From Jimgerdemannia flammicorona (lineage: Eukaryota > Mucoromycota > Endogonomycetes > Endogonales > Endogonaceae): a stretch of DNA of 24,469 nt. This document shows, piece by piece, positions 1-8,711 of this stretch. The notes under the pieces were generated by a model, which worked only from the letters and a program-made list of their open reading frames with translations, did not search any database and was not told where the DNA came from. Location: positions 1-24,469 of the forward strand of contig RBNI01001084.1 of the NCBI GenBank assembly GCA_003990745.1, in the 5' to 3' direction. A program made the translations under genes and the position numbers. Each line of letters opens with the position of its first letter. Within the stretch, counting starts at the first letter, position 1.

Positions 1-162
1 TTTTTTAAATCAATGCTTGAATTTTTTTTCTAATAATATTTAAAATATATATATATTCTCTAGCTTCTAAGCATGGGCTGGACTAAAAATCTTACTTTAA
101 TTGACATTTTTGCAATTAAGTTTGTCTAAGTACTAACTGAGATTATTATCAAATTAATTTCT

Positions 163-940
163 CAGATATCTCAAACCTTATAGAGAAAAGGTCTTATAAA
201 TTAGACATTAAACATCTTTACTATAGTCAATAAATATGTTAAGAAAGTATATGATGACCAACTGAGGCAAGAAGTCATAAGAGTAATAAAAACCCATATG
301 AAAATTATAGAATATTTATCATACTATACTAGCTTTAAGATAAATACCAAAGTATAGAATAAGTAAGATTGTTCAGATAGAATTATCATTATGAATAAAT
401 AAGAAAAACTACTGACTATATTTGAATAAGTACTAGTGAAGAATGATAAAACACTTTATATATAACTAATAAATAGTAGGTTTATATATTTGGTTGATAT
501 CCAGAAAGAAGAGAGTGACAGTAGAGAAGATAGAGAGGTGGAAGAGGTTGGTACCAGTGGAGAGATCAGTGTCAGTGGAGAGGTTGATAAAGAGGTCAGT
601 ATAGAGGAGATCATATAGAGAAGATTGGTATGGAGGAGATTAGTATAGAAGAGATTGATATAGAAGAGATTGGTACAGAAGAGATTAGTATAGGGAATAT
701 TAGTACAGGGAAGATTAGTACAGAAGAGATTAGTATAGGGAAGATTGATATAGAGAAATATAGAGAGGTTGGTATAGAGGATAAAATAGAGTTAGTGTAG
801 AGGAGATTAGTACAGAAGAGGATATAGAGAAGGAGAATATAGAGAAAAGTAGTTTGGAATATATAGAGGAAGATAGTTCAGAATATAAGGAAGAGAAGGA
901 TTGGTTAGTTTATAGTAATAAAGAGTAAGATCTGTTCATA
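163..940 (+). pseudogene. Decayed unknown + strand reading frame with acidic repeat tail
   Basis: One + strand frame can be followed from about 163 to the stop at 616, despite several TAA/TAG/TGA codons. The middle is rich in K, I and Y; the end (about 500-615) becomes acidic (runs such as QKEESDSREDREVEEV) and leads into 15-bp repeats. Beyond 616 a one-base loss shifts the frame and the repeats stay readable to about 830. I do not recognise the family. The absence of CpG and the neighbouring copia remnant suggest a mobile-element protein, but a host gene caught by the same mutation process is possible. No start codon can be chosen. Stops of the TAA/TAG type where CAA/CAG would be expected fit C-to-T decay. 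Confidence 0.35.
604..826 (+). repeat. Degenerate 15-bp coding tandem repeat
   Basis: The unit gaagagattagtata (or gggaagattagtaca) recurs end to end from 633 to 752 in eight copies, with an earlier copy at 604, a 14-bp copy at 619, and broken copies to 826. Fifteen bases is five codons, reading E-E-I-S-I or G-K-I-S-T on the + strand, so the array would extend a protein without shifting frame except at the 14-bp unit. Confidence 0.85.
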
Positions 941-1099
941 CTAATAAGTTCTTATTTTCCTAATTTACTTTCTATTTATTTCTAATTTTATTTTGATTTC
1001 TGATTTTTAATTATATTTTTATTTATTTATTTTAAATATATATCTTAGATATATAATATATTTTTTTTATATTTTATAGCTTAAAGATATTAAAGATGG

Positions 1100-1300
1100 G
1101 TCTATATTAGATTAAATATGAGTCAGAGTCAGATCATATATATTTCTCAGATTAGGTCATATATAATTCTTGAATTAGATTAAAGATAAGATACATATAA
1201 TTCCAGATTAGATTAAAGATAGATGATATATATTTTTGGCTTAAATTAAAGATAGGTAATATTTAGTTTTAGATCAGATTAAACATATATATAGATTGGC
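1100..1300. repeat. Imperfect tandem repeats around 'agattaaagat'
   Basis: The core agattaaagat / agattaggtca / agatcagattaaa recurs about every 28-40 bases, each copy followed by an 'atatataattc'-like stretch. The copies are strongly diverged and no coding frame is kept. It lies between the decayed + strand frame and the copia remnant and may be element untranslated DNA. Confidence 0.5.
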
Positions 1301-1796
1301 TAATATTGGAAAGAGGGGTGTTTTTATTGAGTTTATATAAGATATGTATTTTATATATTACTGATAGATGATAAAAGACTGATGAAATCACCAATCATGT
1401 GTTAATATATTGAGTTACCATCTCAATACTCTCACTCAATAAGATATATATATATAAAAGAACATAGAATATACCTCCCCCAAAAAAGGAATATAAACTA
1501 GAATAAAAGTAAACTAGGACAAACTAAATATAATCAATGGAGTGCTATCTAGATAATTACAGAAGGTTAAAATTTCCTGCTTATAAGCATAAAAATAGGT
1601 AAAGAATATAGTAAAAGACTAGTAATATAGAAATTTTTGCTAGTCAAAAAGTATTCTAAAATATCTGAAATATTTGCAGAAATGCAATATAATATTATCT
1701 ACATAATCCACTTATAGATAAGAGATATAATCAATATATATGTAGATGTAGAATACAGTATGAAAGGCTTTTAATAGTCTGAAAAGTATCCTATAA
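1301..1796 (-). other. Probable 3' untranslated region and LTR remnant of the copia element
   Basis: This stretch lies just downstream of the copia pol stop, where the 3' untranslated region, polypurine tract and 3' LTR should sit. On the - strand a purine-rich stretch around 1474-1490 (ttttttgggggagg) could be a polypurine tract. The segment to its left, about 1319-1473, would then be a short LTR with a long TATA run at 1444-1457. No second LTR copy is in the window, so the ends are unproven. No gene is visible. Confidence 0.3.
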
Positions 1797-3480
1797 TTAA
1801 CTAGAAAGATCCATTCCTTTAGCACACTACTTGAACTTTGGCTTTAGAAGGGCTTTAGTAAGTAAATCTGCAATCATATACTCTATGGGATATATTTCAA
1901 ATATATAGTACTATTTACTATATATTTATGAATAAAATAGTACTGTATATCAATATGTTTCATTTTACTATAGTATATTGAGTTTTTGGCAAGCACTATC
2001 ATCAATTGATTATTCTGCTTAATTAGTATAGAGTTTTGTTCCTGAGTAAAGCTGAGCTCCTTCAATAGTTTATAGAACCAAATAGCTTTCTTTGTTACCA
2101 ATGACAGTACCTGATACTCTACCTGTATTGAGGATGTTGCCACAGAACTCTACTTATGTATTTGCTATAAAATGATAGATTCTTTGCTACTTTTGCTAAT
2201 ATGAAAGAGATATCTAGTTATAGATCAATGGTCATCTAAGTCTCTGGCCCAATTGACATCACAAGTACCAGCTAGCTGAATTCTATTACTCTTGCTTAAT
2301 CCAATATTACTGCTACTCAATATGAGTATATAGTATACTGATTTCTTTAAGTACCCAAGTATCCTCTTGATTGTTATCCAATATGAATTATCATAGTATG
2401 AGAAATACTGTGTCATCTTATTCATAGTATATAATATATCAGGCCTCATTTCTAGTATAAGATATATAAGAGAACCAATCAGTTGTCTATAGAGAATATT
2501 GTTGGAAATACTCTTGGTAGATATATTATCATTATCTGTCTTAAGTATATTATTGGACTTTCTTAGTTTTATGGAAGTCTCCATTGAAGTTCTAACAGAC
2601 TTACAATTACTCTTATTAAAGTATTTAAGAATGACTTTGGCATAAGTTTCTTATAAGAGATATATGATACACATGTTTTTATTACATGTGATAGATATCT
2701 CCAAAAGAAAGGATGTGTTATCTATGTTAGTCATCTTGAATTCTTAGTGTAGAGTTTTCTTTACTCTGTTAAGCCTATTCTTGCTAGCTATAATAATGAT
2801 ATTATCAATCTATATGTCAATGAATATTATGCCATCATTTTAATATTGGACATATATATAATTGTCTACTTTATAATACTTGAATCCATTGTTAAGAAGA
2901 TGTTTATTGATTCTTTTATTCCATAGATATGCTACTTACTTGATGCTATATAATTCTTTATATAATTTATATATGAGATTACCATTCTGATTATTGTATA
3001 ATTTGTATCCTTGCAGTTGATGAATATATATTTTGATATCTACATCACTGTTTAGAAAGGCTATCTTAATGTCTATTTGATAGATTTCTAGATCATATAG
3101 TATGCTGATTACAAGGAGTATTCTAAGCAAAGTAAGCTTGAATACTGGTAAAAATGTTTATCATAATCTATACTATAATCTTGTGAGTAATCTTTAGCAA
3201 CAAATTGAGCTTTATACTGCTTTATATTACCATTGATATTACACTTTATTCTATATACTCATCTTGATCCAATCACTTGATAGTTTAGTAGAAGGGATAT
3301 CAGATTCCATATGCTGTTCTTAATAAGTGAATCATATTTCTCATTTATAGCTTGTTTCTATTTCTTGCCATCAGGATTGATTATGGCTTCATCATATATG
3401 CTTGGCTCACTAGAAGATATTATGATATATGTGTATTTGTATGCTTCAGTATAGCTCACATGGTTATTTTATTGTTGTCA
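1797..3480 (-). pseudogene. Ty1/copia pol remnant: reverse transcriptase and RNase H
   Basis: Read on the - strand, the frame starts inside the copia reverse transcriptase (EPSIYDEAI...NPDG, then VYRIK, KAQFVAKDYSQ, DIKIAFLN, YKELYSIK) and goes on through LIGSLIYL..MRPDILY and CDVNWARDLDDH (RNase H). It ends with the copia signature KHIDIQYYFIHKYI and YMIADLLTKAL; a TAA lies at 1797-1799. Gag, protease, integrase and the 5' LTR are missing: the left part of pol is cut at 3480, exactly against the kinase gene. Many stops replace Q or W codons, and the catalytic YVDD site reads stop-I-D-N at 2801-2812. No CpG is seen in the whole block. The copy is dead. Confidence 0.88.
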
Positions 3481-4608
3481 TCATTTAGGGCTTGCTAGTG
3501 CATCCCAATAGTTTCCTAAAACCGTGGCCTGGTTTATGGGGCCAGTTGATGTGGAGAACGAAAACAGCTCATGAACTTGACGGTAACGGCTACGGATGGT
3601 CCCAATGTCGTCCCGACGGAGAGGATCTATCTCTAAGCCTGCCAAGATGACCTTCTTGGCCTCCTCAGTTATATTTGGCACACCTGCAAAAATGGTCTCG
3701 TGGTCATTTACGAACTCCGTATATGCTGGATCAGTTGTATCCGCCACTTGCCACGGGGGAGATGAAATCATCGTCAGGAGAACAATCGAAAGAGCCCACA
3801 TATCGGAAGAGAATGGGTGATATGACGATTTAAGGCCTGCAAAAAGTTCAGGCGACATATTCTCCCGCGTTCCTCCGACTGGCCACATTGGGTGTTGCGG
3901 TACTCTGATTGCTTCCCTAAAATCCGTCCAGCAAAAACGTATGCCATCTGACGTGCGCGAGAACAGACAATTGCTTGTGCTGATGTTTCTATGGGCTATA
4001 CCATGTCGATGTAAGAAGCTAATTCCATCAAGCATTTGGGCGAATGCCGCGCGTGCAACGTTCTCATGTTCTTGGCTATCCTTGCCTCTAAGGCTCTCTA
4101 TTAGCTCGTGTACATCTCCGTGACACTGTTCCATTACGATATATGCGAACTCCTTGTTCTCCCCAGTCTTTTTGACGGAAACGACATTTTTGCTCTTGTT
4201 CTTGATGTCCATGAGGATGTCCATTTCTCGACTAATTATGTCAAGATCCTGATCACTCGCTGACACAGTGGGGAAAATTTTTAATATGCAGCTATCACCA
4301 CCCGAACGAGTTGCCTCGAAAATGGATGTTCCTGACTGTATTTTCCTTGTCACTGTCAGCTCCTTGTTAATCGGGAAACCCGACTGAAACTGCTGCCGCA
4401 AGAGAGGGATACGATCGAGCTTTCGTGGCTTAACGTCGGGTTTCGGAGGCTCACCTTTCGGCTTCGGCGGCGGTTGTTGATCTTTTGGATGCTTATGTGG
4501 AGTGTCCGGTTGCGGTGGTTTGGCCGGTGCGGGTTTCTTCTGCTGAGCATCTGGTTGGGGTGGCTTGGCCAGAGGTTCGGGTTTGCTTTTATCCTTGGGC
4601 TTCTGCAT
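3481..4608 (-). CDS. Protein-kinase-like protein, predicted pseudokinase (HRN, DFR)
   Basis: This is an uninterrupted frame of 375 residues starting at the ATG at 4608. Residues 1-65 are a Pro/Lys-rich, disordered basic tail. A kinase fold follows (about 85-345) with K110 in CILKIF, a candidate helix-C glutamate E128, and the SPE motif at 252-254. Catalytic features are lost: the glycine loop reads IQSGTSIF, the catalytic HRD is HRN (206-208; AAC for GAC), the usual Lys two residues on is Ser, and DFG is DFR (229-231; AGG for GGG). The Asp of the DF motif remains, so ATP/Mg binding is conceivable but phosphotransfer is unlikely. It is clearly paralogous to the kinase at 9948-11113 (shared QMLDG, WPVGGT, SPEL, SDxWAL, RDDI). 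Its stop is followed at once by copia DNA, so its own 3' UTR has been replaced. Role unknown; a regulatory or scaffold role is inference. Confidence 0.85.
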   Translation of the reverse strand: MQKPKDKSKPEPLAKPPQPDAQQKKPAPAKPPQPDTPHKHPKDQQPPPKPKGEPPKPDVKPRKLDRIPLLRQQFQSGFPINKELTVTRKIQSGTSIFEATRSGGDSCILKIFPTVSASDQDLDIISREMDILMDIKNKSKNVVSVKKTGENKEFAYIVMEQCHGDVHELIESLRGKDSQEHENVARAAFAQMLDGISFLHRHGIAHRNISTSNCLFSRTSDGIRFCWTDFREAIRVPQHPMWPVGGTRENMSPELFAGLKSSYHPFSSDMWALSIVLLTMISSPPWQVADTTDPAYTEFVNDHETIFAGVPNITEEAKKVILAGLEIDPLRRDDIGTIRSRYRQVHELFSFSTSTGPINQATVLGNYWDALASPK

Positions 4609-5040
4609 CTTTAGGTTGGAACGCTGAGGAGGGGAGAGGATATTTGGGGAAGAGGAAGGCTACTGACAGAAACGCAGGGTGGTTATGTCTGACGTAACTG
4701 ACGTAACATCTGACACAATGACGTGCCACCCCAAGCAATGACCCGCCAAGCTCGGACGCCGGGAGCACCCAAGTTCCCTCGACTGACAATCATATCGGCA
4801 TACGTGAACTGAATTGTGAAGGGAAATCTAAATGAGAATGACAACGACAGGCATCCCAAACTTTCCAGCAATCCGTTATCTACCTTGTATAATCTTTAAA
4901 AGGGGGAGGGCTCTAATAGAGGGCTATTAGGTATTTCCAAATATTCTATAAAATCCATATCCTTCTATGATCAATTCACGACGACCATATCAATCTAAAC
5001 AAACCTACTCATCTTCGAATTTCAATACCTTGCAAATTCT
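4609..5040. promoter_or_regulatory. Intergenic region upstream of the pseudokinase
   Basis: CpG-containing host DNA between the pseudokinase start (reading left) and a small + strand ORF (reading right). A TATA-like tctataaaatcc lies near 4948. It is followed by a pyrimidine- and CA-rich leader (caatctaaacaaacctactc) typical of fungal 5' UTRs on the + strand. A 7-bp palindrome ctaatag/ctattag with a 4-base gap is at 4913-4930. No TATA box is obvious for the leftward gene. Transcription signals are inferred only. Confidence 0.35.
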
Positions 5041-5148
5041 ATGCATATGCATTTCTCTTTTGGAGAAATTCTCTCGAAATGGTCAGCAACCAGGTGGTCT
5101 ACTCTCACCAAGCATGTCACGTGTACTAACTTGGTAAGCAGCGACTGA
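5041..5148 (+). CDS. Small ORF or first exon of a LINE-interrupted locus
   Basis: An ATG at 5041, placed after a TATA-like box (about 4948) and a CA-rich leader, opens 35 codons to a TGA at 5146. Inside it, at 5132, the sequence gtaagc is a good fungal 5' splice site, so this may be a first exon whose intron or second exon was split by the LINE inserted at 5170. The product is not recognised: there is no domain, and it is short and rich in T, S and H. The next ATG pair (5149-5154) overlaps the target-site duplication. It may equally be a chance ORF. Confidence 0.25.
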   Translation: MHMHFSFGEILSKWSATRWSTLTKHVTCTNLVSSD

Positions 5149-5150
5149 AT

Positions 5151-5169
5151 GATGAGAACCAAGAGTGGA
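5151..5169 (+). repeat. Left copy of 19-bp target-site duplication
   Basis: gatgagaaccaagagtgga, identical to 6356-6374. The two copies flank an insertion that ends in poly(A), the hallmark of target-primed reverse transcription. Confidence 0.93.
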
Positions 5170-6355
5170 TTTGGGCAGGGAGGAGGTCCCAGATCAGTTG
5201 GGATACTCTTGCAACACTGGTGGTCAGGGGAGGTCTTGGTCTTATGGATTTCCCTAAGAGGTTGCACTGCTTGTGAGCCTGGTGGTTGAAGAGAGTTGCT
5301 GAACTATAGGGAGAGGGTTGGGTGCCACTACTGCAGAAGGTGTGGGAGATGAGGACCTCCCCTTGAGGGTCCTCGGGAGATCTGCTCTCTTTGGTGGGGC
5401 TGAATGGAAATTGGTGGCTGCAGTTTAAGAGCTTTTGGTAGGGAGTGGTAGATGGAGCACACTAAATTGGCCTGCACTGGCTAGGCAATGAGGGGGAGAT
5501 GATGTGGGGGCCAGATATATAGTGATGAGATAGACTGCTCCTGGAGGGTGCTCCACTTGTTGAGTTTGATATTGGGGATAGAGTGGAGTGTCAGCAGAGA
5601 TTGGTGAGGAGTAAAACTAGACAAGTATCTGGTCTTGGAGTGCTGAGGTGCAGAGGTGGCTTTCTTCCAAATTCTGGGTGGTATGGTGGCAAATACTGTA
5701 GAGGAATATCATGTTGAATTTCCACACTGGGCATCTGGTGGACAGTGGCTGTTTCGATTGTGAGGAGTGTTATAATATAGGGCAAGCTGGGGGACTTATG
5801 CAGATGCTGGAACATTGGCTGGAAGAGTGTGAGGTTTTGGGAGACTTTTGGATAGAAATAGGGAATAGACTAGGTATAGTACATAGGCCAGCAGGTGTGG
5901 GAGGATGCTGGGAGGACTTGCGATCTCAGCTAGTGAGTGGTGTAGGTGATAGTTGGCTCACTGTAGGGTGGATATTAGCAGTATGGGTGGGCCTGGCTGG
6001 ACATTGGCTTTTTGTATTTGAGGAGGGGCAGCAGATGGGGCTATGGAAGAAGGTATTACAGTGGGAGAAGCTGTTGGGGGATCTGATAACTGGATGGTGG
6101 GTGGGCTGGGGTCCTCAGGGGGGGTGACATCATGGTTTAGTGGCAAGAATCTGTGAGCAGAGTGGTGGGAGGGTAGAGATAGTGCTAGACAAAGTGGTCT
6201 TTCATCAAGAAGGAGTAGGGGAGGGGGGCCCCCCTAGGGGGATCAGATAGGGGGCAGGATCATTGTATTTATATGGAATAGATGGGTGTAATAAAGAAAG
6301 GAAGTCCAAAAAAAAAAAGAAAGCCAAATAAAAAAAAAAAAAAAAAAAAAAAAAA
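5170..6355 (+). mobile_element. 5'-truncated LINE (non-LTR retrotransposon) copy
   Basis: An insertion of 1186 bp bounded by a perfect 19-bp direct repeat. It ends in an 11-A run (6308-6318), then an uninterrupted run of 26 A (6330-6355), with a poly(A) signal-like taataaag just before (about 6291). The sequence is unusually G-rich on the + strand and has only about three CpG. The 3' part carries a reading frame resembling the C-terminus of fungal Tad-like LINE ORF2 (see 5711-6127). The 5' 540 bases are open only in pieces, so the reverse transcriptase core is missing or unreadable. The exact duplication means the insertion is fairly recent compared with the LTR elements. The Tad assignment rests on a weak C-terminal resemblance; a processed pseudogene or SINE derivative is the alternative. 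Confidence 0.85.
5711..6127 (+). pseudogene. LINE ORF2 C-terminal fragment (zf-RVT-like)
   Basis: 138 open codons on the + strand, probably the tail of a longer ORF2, since the frame is closed upstream and the first ATG need not be a start. Residues 14-45 contain C-x2-C-x2-C and then EHWLEECEVLGDFW. This resembles the pattern at the end of many non-LTR reverse transcriptases, where paired cysteines are followed by EH-L--C and a FW/IW. A Trp-rich stretch follows (WILAVWVGLAG, then VFEEG), also usual in such tails. Stop TGA at 6125; about 200 bases of 3' UTR lead to poly(A). The Pro-rich frames on the opposite strand are the mirror of the G-rich composition. The family call is by resemblance only. 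Confidence 0.5.
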
Positions 6356-6374
6356 GATGAGAACCAAGAGTGGA
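6356..6374 (+). repeat. Right copy of 19-bp target-site duplication
   Basis: Identical to 5151-5169 and placed directly after the 26-A tail; it marks the right edge of the LINE insertion. Confidence 0.93.
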
Positions 6375-7463
6375 AATGGCAACTGCGGATGCCGTGGAGG
6401 CTGTCGTTTCTGCGGATGGTTGCGATTATAGCGACAATATAAATAGTGAAGACTTGCCAGCAAGATCAAGTATGGATATGGTACAGCACCCTTCCCGCAT
6501 TCTCAATTAATAGACCTGAATGAGCGAGATTGTGGAAGTGCTGTTTGTTTTTGAAATAATACCATCATCGCACATATACTCCTTTATGTGCGACTACTGT
6601 ATAAAAGATGGGAAAATCCTCGCCATGGGTTTGAGATGGTGGTGATTATTGAAGATGAGCTACAGTTGTAATTGTTGGACATGAATTATAGCTACTAATT
6701 ATCAGATTTAAAAAAATGTGTAGGAATGACCTCCGAGACATGACAATGGAGACGGTTTTATGGGCAACGTCGGCATTCTGAACCTGTCTAGCTACTTGTC
6801 TGATACTTTTTCATGCGGGACCTAGGCCCTAAGATTATGGGCCAAAATGGCGAGTAGGGCAAGAACACAATAAATTGGCACTGTAACATCCCCTAAAATT
6901 CATAGAATTTTAGAGTAAAAGAAGATTGCATCCCCCATTTGTGACATCATGCCGACGACTTACTCAAGATTAAGATATTACTCAACAACTAAACTTGTAA
7001 GACAACGTTCACCACACCTTCAACATAGTCCACGACAAGTGGATTTACCCTTATATACTCTCTGATAGCAGTTCTTGGAAAGATAGGGAGTATATCCACC
7101 AGATTCCAGACAAGAGTGCAATGCATTTCAAAAACCTTGAGAATCATGGCGCGTGCACATAGCTCACGAGAGAGTGCGTAGAAGAAGGAGAGTATATGTA
7201 TTTCGGATGAAGAATATCCAATATTTTCATGGGGGTCGAAGAGGACGGTGAGAATGACGGTGATGGCGGGGAGATGGGGATAACTGATAACCGAACTGCT
7301 GATGGGGCAAGATTCGGATCAAATATATATATTTTCGCACATACTGAACCAAAATAGGCTTGCCCAATAAATTAATTACATATCGCAGTGAATGGAAAAG
7401 TTGATGCTGACGTGATAGATATGATACTTTGAAGGATGTAAATCAACCGGGTTGTGTGAGCGG
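6375..7463. other. Host intergenic stretch, no gene recognised
   Basis: Mixed-composition host DNA with normal CpG. No convincing long frame on either strand. One perfect 8-bp hairpin, cgcacata / tatgtgcg with an 8-base loop, lies at 6569-6592. The last part (7376-7463) is the upstream flank of the spliced + strand gene; a - strand ORF through 7376-7630 is its mirror and shows no domain. Confidence 0.4.
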
Positions 7464-8530
7464 ATGGCGAATAACCAGAATATTAATTGCAGAGATGAAT
7501 TTCGTGGTCGAAGAGATAATGTACAAGTGTAACCAGAGACGTTAGGTTCCAGAAGAGTTGTGGCGCAGGCGTTGGCCGAACGAACTAAAACAACCAGTAA
7601 GCTTTCCCGCACACCCAAGCCACAGGACAATGATTCCTCTATTCACTAGGTTCAAATCTCTTCTATGCATTTCGCCTCATCGATGAACCGGGTCTTGTCA
7701 TGCGGCATCTCATCATACCTAGTAACTCACGCCCATTCCCTAATGAGGAAGCATTGTGTGTATCCATCAACCCATATACTTTCCAAGTCGAAGGAATCTA
7801 TCATGACTTTGTTGCGTCTTCTGCCCGGGCTGACTTATCTCACACCTCAATCTCCTTCTTCAAGCCTAGAGGCCTTCCGGCGGTCCTGCCCGCTTTGTCC
7901 ACTTCCGCAATCACCGCCACTCCCCGAGGCCTCGTCGTGATCAGCAACTGCTCGCTCATGAATGTAACACCGTCGACGTCTTCAGTGTGTTAACCAGAAA
8001 GGTCATATTCGAGCCAAACGATATTCCCATGGTCATGGTAGGTTAAGGATATTGTCATCTGTATGAGGGTTGAGTGAGAATGTTATAGTGATTTTATGTA
8101 GATTATGCCGGCCTAAACGGCATATTTACTATAGATCCCCTTTAGATCTTCAAACACGGCAAAAGTATCCCTGCTTCACCGCATCTACCCGACAACGATT
8201 TCGCATGTGATACGAACGTGAAGACTAAGGCTAGCCAGTGTGCTATGGTCGAGCATGCTATGGCGTGTGCTCCCCTCTTGGCTTTGGACAGTAATGTCGA
8301 TACATTGGTAAGAAAGGCTCTCATGTTGGAGACTGGACAGAGTCCGTATGGGACAAGGTAGTTTGAGTGTTTTGGTTATGGTTTTTTGAAGGTCGGAACT
8401 CGGACCGTCGATCATTAACTTCGTCATCCACACAAACCACAGACCCGGCAATTACGACAGTCTTATGCGACTTCTTGCGGATATTCTATCTTCATACCGC
8501 CGCACGGACTACCCAAGCCGACGATCGTAA
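7464..8530 (+). CDS. Unrecognised spliced gene, possibly decayed
   Basis: Several + strand segments join with phase-consistent splice sites. From ATG 7464 the frame runs to 7596 with one in-frame TAA at 7530. Intron 7597-7649 (gtaagc...ctag, 53 bp) leads to a strong coding segment (SSNLFYAFRLIDEPGLVM..., EEALCVSINPYTFQVEGIYH). A shift of frame near 7879-7940 may be a 62-bp intron with a weak gtcctg donor, or a frameshift. The next segment (HECNTVDVFSVLTRKVIFEP) ends at 8037. Intron 8038-8145 (gtaggt...tttag) is followed by IFKHGKSIPASPHLPDNDF to 8357. A last segment (8392-8530, SIINFVIHTNHRPGNYDSL) ends in TAA. A poly(A)-type aataaa lies at 8599. I recognise no domain. The TAA and the implausibly short 34-base last gap suggest a pseudogene or an imperfect model. 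Confidence 0.42.
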
Positions 8531-8598
8531 ACCAAAATCTGCTACAACGGTCCCACTTCCAAATCACCGTGCCAGACCAGATGTTGTACCTTTTTCAT

Positions 8599-8604
8599 AA
8601 TAAA
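8599..8604 (+). terminator. Poly(A)-signal-like AATAAA
   Basis: aataaa about 70 bases after the putative stop of the spliced + strand gene at 8530; a sensible distance for 3'-end formation, but a single hexamer is weak evidence. Confidence 0.3.
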
Positions 8605-8711
8605 GTGGAGCTGAATACGAATGAGCCATAATCGGTGTGTCGCCCTAAGCAATGGGTTAGCGGAGGGGTGAATTCATTTTTCGGTTTCGAGGTAAAATTT
8701 TACAAATCCTT

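Noticed and set aside
5591..6146. Pro-rich - strand ORFs inside the LINE
   Set aside because: The LINE is oriented by its poly(A) on the + strand; Pro runs arise from the complement of a G-rich sequence.
8358..8391. 34-base intron needed to extend the 7464-8530 gene
   Set aside because: Shorter than usual fungal introns; kept only as a weak joint and as a sign that the model may be wrong.
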